Assembly: GCF_964355755.1 (NCBI RefSeq)
Contig: NC_092670.1
Span: 39,915,795 to 39,979,794 of the forward strand
DNA length: 64,000 nucleotides
From: Antedon mediterranea
Taxonomy: Eukaryota > Echinodermata > Crinoidea > Comatulida > Antedonidae
Direction of reading: 5' to 3'
The position numbers were made by a program, and so were the translations under genes. Positions 58,984 through 64,000 of this stretch are shown here, one piece after another. Every line of letters begins with the position of its first letter. The stretch's first letter is position 1. The notes beneath the pieces were generated by a model. It saw only the letters and a program-made list of their open reading frames with translations, was not told where the DNA came from and made no database searches.

Positions 58984-60250
58984 AGACGTCTAATTTTAAT
59001 TTCAGTTAATTCTGTACTGTTTGCCTACCATTTGAGTTTCATCAGAAATCCGCTCAGTGTCCATTTCAAGATACTCTTCGTCAGTATTACCGTTTCTTTC
59101 ACTTTCATTCTACAGTACACTGAATCGTGACTGTTTAAATGAGTATTTTTCAAACGAAATCTGCAACCTGCAGGAAGATCAGAACCGTCGCCACTCGTTT
59201 CGTACCATAGTTTTTCGTGTTTCAGTGTCTATTGATGAAACAGTATACAATGTATTACAATAACTAATAACAAAGCAATTGTTTTCGTAATGATATATCG
59301 TGGTGATTTGGACATAAGAAACATTTCTAATGGCCAGTTTATTACGAAACTTGCCAAAATGCATGCGCAGAATTTTACAAGGCTTTATCCCAACATATCT
59401 TTTTGTTGTCAGTTTGTTTAGTATTTAGCTATTGTGCATGCACAGATTAAACCCCTTTCTTACCATTTCAAGTTTGTACGCCATCCATCCTTTATCTATT
59501 TCAAATTTACTTTGACATATTCTCCAGTGTTTTATAGTCGAATTATTTGCACATCATCACGTGGAGTTTCTTTATTTCTGCTCTGATATTTTATAACCGC
59601 CTAAAATAATGATGTGGTAACAATTCTGTTATTGGCAATTAGCTCACATTTCATTATCTACAACAGTTTTATGTTTATTGTCGCCTGAAATCTACTCGCC
59701 GTGCTGTCGATGCTGAATTTGGAAACTTACGTACCTCCTTATCGTATAGATTAAATGCTCGAACTTTAAATATGTATGTGTTGCCTCCATTGTAATCTTT
59801 GCCAAATGAACAAATATTCATTCGTTTTATCCCTTCCTTCTCGGCAACACCGGCCATTGTGATACCAGTGAAATGTTTGACCATAACTATGCAATGATCT
59901 TCGTAAACAAAGCTTATTCCTTCAGAGTGTCATCAATTGGTTCCCAATCAGAATCTGCATTGCTTGAATCCTTTATTTTTCCTGAAAATGTCCAGTGGTC
60001 TTTGTTTTCAGCGCAATGTGGAAACGTCAGAACGAACGGCACTTCAAATGTAGTCCCTGGTGGTCCGCAGTTTATGATAGGAGCAACTCGTGTTTCATTT
60101 GGCTGTTCATCTGGATCTACTGTAAGTAAATATAGACTTCTTTTCTATTGTTCCTCGAGAAATTGCACCTTCTGGGATGAATAGATTGACATCGGCATCT
60201 TTAATAGCTAGGTTACCGTCTTTATGGTCAAATATTCCGGCAGCAAATAT

Positions 60251-60251
60251 G

Positions 60252-60285
<34 letters not shown>
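60251..60285. repeat. 35-nt poly(A) run (+ strand) inside the ZU5 exon
   Basis: It is an uninterrupted A homopolymer directly before the ZU5 start on the minus strand. It may be a microsatellite, a retroposon tail remnant, or an assembly artefact. Confidence 0.9.
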
Positions 60286-60396
60286 ATTCAGATACATCTT
60301 TCAATTTCAGCATTGAAACCTTCACACGGAAAATGCGAAGCATCTTTTCCAAGACAGTGCCTTGTTCGTCTTTGATAGGCTTTGCTGGTCCAAGAT

Positions 60397-61571
60397 CTAA
60401 ATTATAAATGATTAAATAATTCTTCCATGATTTTACTGGTAGGAGTTCATACGGAGATAGTTAGAGAAAATGTGATTCGTTTCTATACTGAAATCCATTA
60501 ATTTCATCATTAAAATACTGTTTTTATAGAAAATAATCTCAATTAAATACATTTATAGTTGTACCTCTTACCACGCCGAGGATATTAAATAATTTGCTAT
60601 TGAATTTGAACCATACCATGGAAGTCCCAGTCTAATTTTTGACATCTACAGGGTTCGAATATCTTTTTCTCATTCTCACGGATTTCCTCATTTTACCGTT
60701 TAAAGTATATCAAATTAAAGACCCCTTCCCTGCAATTTTGGACGTTTTTTGGAAAATTATACATATATATCACTTTAAAAACATTAAACCATGTCATTTC
60801 TTGTCTTAAATGTACGTTTTATGGTAAATTATGATAAAAAGTGAGAAACAATGCACTACCTATAAGTAGCTCGCGGCGATCGACCTCTCGTGGACGGTCT
60901 TAGGCCTAGCCTAGCTAGGCTTAGTTTTGTAGGCCTAGCTGGTAAACATCGGTAACGTACGAACATCGTACGCGAGCTATATACCTAGCCTGACGTTGTA
61001 TAGTTGCTGCATTAATTGTCTTTCTATTTTTGCCAGACTCCGTTGATACAAATTGGGGAAAACCCGGTATTTTCGCTGAAAAGTTAGGAGTCTTCCATTT
61101 GTTTTGGCCTCACCGATCGATCGAAAAGTGGGCGAATTACAGGTGAAAAACAAAAATATCAATCCGCGCGCAATGCATTTTGGGATTTATAGCGGGCCGC
61201 TATAATTATTAGAATCTACTTATTTTTCACATTTTTAACCGTTTAAAGACGAAAAAAGTTATCGCAATAGGACCATATAGTATTATTTTTACATTAAATA
61301 TAGTTTGTGATCTTAAATTAGATCTAAAAAACGTAGGGAATGGGGCTTTAAGTGTTACAAATATATGGAGTCAACTATCCGTCTGTGAGGCTGGGACGCG
61401 GTGTCTTTGAATGTTGATCGGAAGTCAATGCTTGTAAGATTCCTAGTCCACATAGGCCGAAAGTAGGTTTTCAGAACTTTGTGTATTTTAGTGATGTAAT
61501 CGAGTACAGGTACTACACTCAGATTAGTGGTAAGTATTGTCTCTTTTTATAAGACAATTTCAGATGTTCGG
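60397..61571. other. Region upstream of the ZU5 exon, no gene identified
   Basis: It holds AGGCCTAGCCTAGCTAGGC repeats near 60900 and a 19-bp palindrome TTATAGCGG-G-CCGCTATAA near 61188-61206. No splice-consistent coding exon was recognised. Confidence 0.4.
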
Positions 61572-62033
61572 TTATCTTAGATACTTCTGAATGGGTTTCT
61601 TTATGTACCCTTTCACTTCGGACAGATCCTTAATTTCTTTTAATATGCCTGTCAGGTGGTTGTGAAAGTCAAAGTGTTTCAGATTGTTAACTTCATGTAT
61701 GACTATGGGTACAGTTTCTTTAATCAAAAGCAACAATTCACGGAACATGTTTAATGGTCGTTGAATCCAGATGCCTTTATTTGGAAATGTTTCATATGCA
61801 CGGATAACAACTTCTAACGTTGGCGTTCTCTTCAACTTTAATTTCTGTCCTGTTTCTTTAAAATATTTGGATACAAGAAAATCCAAATCTTCGAGAAGCA
61901 ATTTGATTGATCCTCTTACATCATCCCAAGTAGGTTTCATTTTGTTGTAGCATGTATCTAAAGATTTAACTGTCAGTACTACTGATTGCCCATCTATTGC
62001 TGACATAGCGTACCTGTATAGCCACCGACACCT
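61572..62033 (-). CDS. Unidentified terminal exon (about 153 residues), partial
   Basis: An acceptor-like CACTCTAAG precedes an open frame that starts CRWLYRYAMSAIDGQSVV and ends GYIKKPIQKYLR with a TAA at 61572-61574. It is leucine/lysine-rich with no Cys cluster and is predicted mostly helical (GSIKLLLEDLDFLVSKYF, MFRELLLLIKETVPIVIHEV). I do not recognise the family. No upstream exons were found in 62034-64000. It could be the end of a separate gene, or, if a donor lies before the stop, an upstream exon of the ZU5 gene. Confidence 0.4.
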   Translation of the reverse strand, partial: RCRWLYRYAMSAIDGQSVVLTVKSLDTCYNKMKPTWDDVRGSIKLLLEDLDFLVSKYFKETGQKLKLKRTPTLEVVIRAYETFPNKGIWIQRPLNMFRELLLLIKETVPIVIHEVNNLKHFDFHNHLTGILKEIKDLSEVKGYIKKPIQKYLR

Positions 62034-62512
62034 TAGAGTGAAAAAAACGAACATAGAATCAAATTAATCGGTTCCATTATTACCGTCACATCTTTATTAT
62101 CATTATTGTCGTCATATGATATTATAAACAATATTTCTTTGTTAATCAATTCTGCCTGAAACGTCAACAAGTTTCTCAGCCATACAAACCATTAAACAAT
62201 ACTGAAGAAACTATAGTAACTTATTATTTTAGATATGGCCAATATTTAATAATACATATTGCTGCCGAATCTACTCTGTAATTGACCCTGGGGTAAAAAG
62301 TAATCATGCCATGCACCGATACAGTTATTGGATATCGTTCCCATATGCCTATGTTATGTTCCTAAATATTATGCAATAACAATACATTTATCCTGTATCC
62401 TATCCTATATTTTTGTGGCGTCCGGTCTATTCGTATCCAGTGTGAGTTTTGGAAGGTTACGGTTTGTATGGAGCAATATGTATTGCCCTTCCCAGGTAAA
62501 AATTCCAGTTGA

Positions 62513-62910
62513 GAACAGTTGGAAATTTCAACTGGTCCAACTGGTCTTCAACTGGTCTAACTGGTTTCCAACTGGTTCAACTGGTTTTAACAACTGGTCA
62601 ACTGGTTTTAACAACTGGTCAACTGGTTTTTCCAACTGGTCAACTGGTTTTTCCAACTGGTCAACTGGTTTTTCAACTGGTCAACTGGTTTTTCAACTGG
62701 TCAACTGGTTTTTCAAACTGGTCAACTGGTTTTTCAACTGGTCAACTGGTTTTTCAAACTGGTCAACTGGTTTTTCAAACTGGTCAACTGGTTTTTCAAC
62801 AGGTCAACTGGTTTTTCCAACTGGCCAACTGGTATTCCCAAAGCTCAACTGAGTTCAACTAGTCAACTGGTCCAATCGGTTTTTCAACCGGGCAAGGTTG
62901 TTTCAATTGG
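62513..62910. repeat. AACTGGTCAACTGGTTTTTC minisatellite
   Basis: About 15-20 units built on CAACTGG, with an irregular period near 20-21 bp and gradual decay at both ends. Confidence 0.9.
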
Positions 62911-62989
62911 TTTTGCAACTAGTTTTTTTCCTAACAACCAAGGGAATTCGGAGAAGAGCGAAAGCGGATGGCTGGGTGTACGTCGTGGG

Positions 62990-63050
62990 AGTACGGGAGA
63001 GGACCCAGGGGGACCCAGGGGAGAGGTGGGGGGGGGGTGTTCTGGGTTGA
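62990..63050 (+). other. G-rich tract with G-quadruplex potential
   Basis: Four G runs (GGGGG, GGGG, a run of about ten G, GGG) are separated by loops of 5-6 nt between about 63008 and 63047. Confidence 0.5.
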
Positions 63051-64000
63051 GGTGACGGGAATAGAAGCAGGTCCGTAATTACCATTCAAAATACAATTAA
63101 TATTATTATTTGTAATCCTATATTATTGCAACAAACAATTATTTAAATTAAATCAAATAAAATCGATTAAAGAATAAGAAATACTGCACAACTTTTTGAA
63201 AATAATGGAGCATGCGTCCTATAGGCCGGCAGACCGTAAACAACCAATCAGAAAACTGCAAGCCAACAGCCAAAAACGGCTCCCTTTGTTTGTGACAGTG
63301 TAGCTCGGCGGCAAAATCGGCGATCACGCAGCACAGAGATGCCAGGTCTAGAATGGGTATTATTGGCTAATCGCATCAAATTAAGGATGAGGCACAAATC
63401 TTGCTGTTTTATAAAAGGTAGGCCTGACATATATGTCTATTATTATCTCTTATTACTATAGGCATAGGCCTACAAACTATGATCAAAGATCGACAACAAA
63501 ATGGAGGCCTCGCCGCTCGCTGCATGCTGGCTAGTAGTAAGCTAGGCGCTTCAGCCTTGGCTTGCCCCACCTTGCTAGCTGATTGATTACATGGCTGTGT
63601 ACGACCGCAAATTGTCTTATTGGCCTCTACATAGTACTAGCCTATAGTAGGCTAGAAACAAAGCCCAACAATACTATATTATTAACCTATTATTAGCCTA
63701 CATGTCATTACCACACAAACGAGATTTATTTCCATTCATTCATGATCACTTTTGTTATTTTGGCCTACTAGGCTAGGCCTCTAAAGTCTAGCCCTAGTTT
63801 TAGGCCTCTAAAGTCTAGCCCTAGGCCTCTAGTAGTTGTAGGCCCGAACTAGCTACAGTAGTACTACTGTTCTGCATGTTGTATTATCACTACTCTAGCT
63901 AGTGTCGTGATGACATGCATGGCTGCTATTTTAACATATCCTAAGCCTAGGCTAGCCTACTAATCTAATAATAAAGCAAACTAATCCATGCTGTTTTAGT

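Larger units (their letters stand above)
58756..60396 (-). pseudogene. ZU5-UPA domain gene (UNC5/ankyrin/PIDD-type modules) with disrupted frame
   Basis: Three exons: 59735-60396, 59029-59109 and 58756-58845 (stop TAA at 58756-58758). The large exon encodes a lead-in (DLGPAKPIKDEQGTVLEK), then a ZU5 domain (AAGIFDHKDGNLAIKDADVN, IPEGAISRGTI, DPDEQPNETRV, CGPPGTTFEVPFVLTFPHCA) and a UPA-like part (HFTGITMAGV ... YIFKVRAFNLYDKE). The last exons encode an acidic tail (NTDEEYLEMD) and QMVPPPADDVDFNLQMCRRI. The frame shifts once between IFTYS and VDPDEQ (about 60123) and again between DTLKE and ISFVYEDHC (about 59925). A 35-nt A run (60251-60285) would encode poly-Phe. Either pseudogenisation or base errors explain this. 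Upstream exons were not identified. Confidence 0.55.
62034..64000. other. Repeat-rich right end, no gene identified
   Basis: It contains the CAACTGG array (62513-62910), a G-rich tract (62990-63050) and dense TAGGCCTA/GCTAGGC words from about 63420 to the end. Confidence 0.45.

Overview
This is animal (metazoan) nuclear DNA: intron-rich genes with GT-AG introns of about 100-1000 bp, AT-rich intergenic DNA, many short inverted-repeat transposons and long minisatellites. The gene content (secreted F-type-lectin-like, kringle, LamG, PAN, somatomedin-B and EGF proteins, a ZU5/UPA gene) and the abundant AGGCCTA words point to a marine invertebrate deuterostome, most likely an echinoderm. The species assignment is inference. 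Every multi-exon model below was built by hand from splice sites and phase. For each complete model the exon lengths sum to a multiple of three.

Layout: 208-4732 (-) the 5' part of a UBA-UBX-leucine-rich-repeat protein that runs off the left edge; 5237-10385 (-) a secreted protein with F-type-lectin-like (FTP), kringle, LamG and PAN domains; 11530-17048 (-) ATP5F1B; 19250-20863 (+) TMEM98; 23352-28764 (+) a secreted SMB-EGF-EGF-SMB-EGF-EGF protein; 29468-31248 (-) RPS2 with two intronic C/D snoRNAs; 32483-32553 (-) a tRNA-like gene; 32882-33322 (-) OXLD1, head to head with 34459-36916 (+) CCDC137; 37728-46389 (-) ERCC6 (CSB); 47803-49948 a decayed DNA transposon; 50111-51747 (+) RPS9; 53460-57460 (-) decayed FTP-domain exons split by a 2.1-kb 12-bp minisatellite; 58756-60396 (-) a frame-disrupted ZU5/UPA gene; 61572-62033 (-) an unidentified terminal exon; 62034-64000 repeats.

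Housekeeping genes (ATP synthase, two ribosomal proteins, transcription-coupled repair, TMEM98, OXLD1, CCDC137) are interleaved with lineage-specific secreted genes built by exon shuffling: almost all their domain exons are bounded by phase-1 introns. The intergenic DNA and introns carry about 17 copies of one MITE family (ends AAGCTCTGTCTACACTATC). Copies of it sit at the breakpoints of two local duplications. The most notable observations are the FTP-kringle-LamG-PAN protein with a giant insertion inside the kringle, the UBA-UBX-LRR architecture, the paired snR57-like snoRNAs in RPS2, the 2.15-kb element with clustered subterminal repeats, and the OXLD1-CCDC137 head-to-head pair that I remember as adjacent in human.
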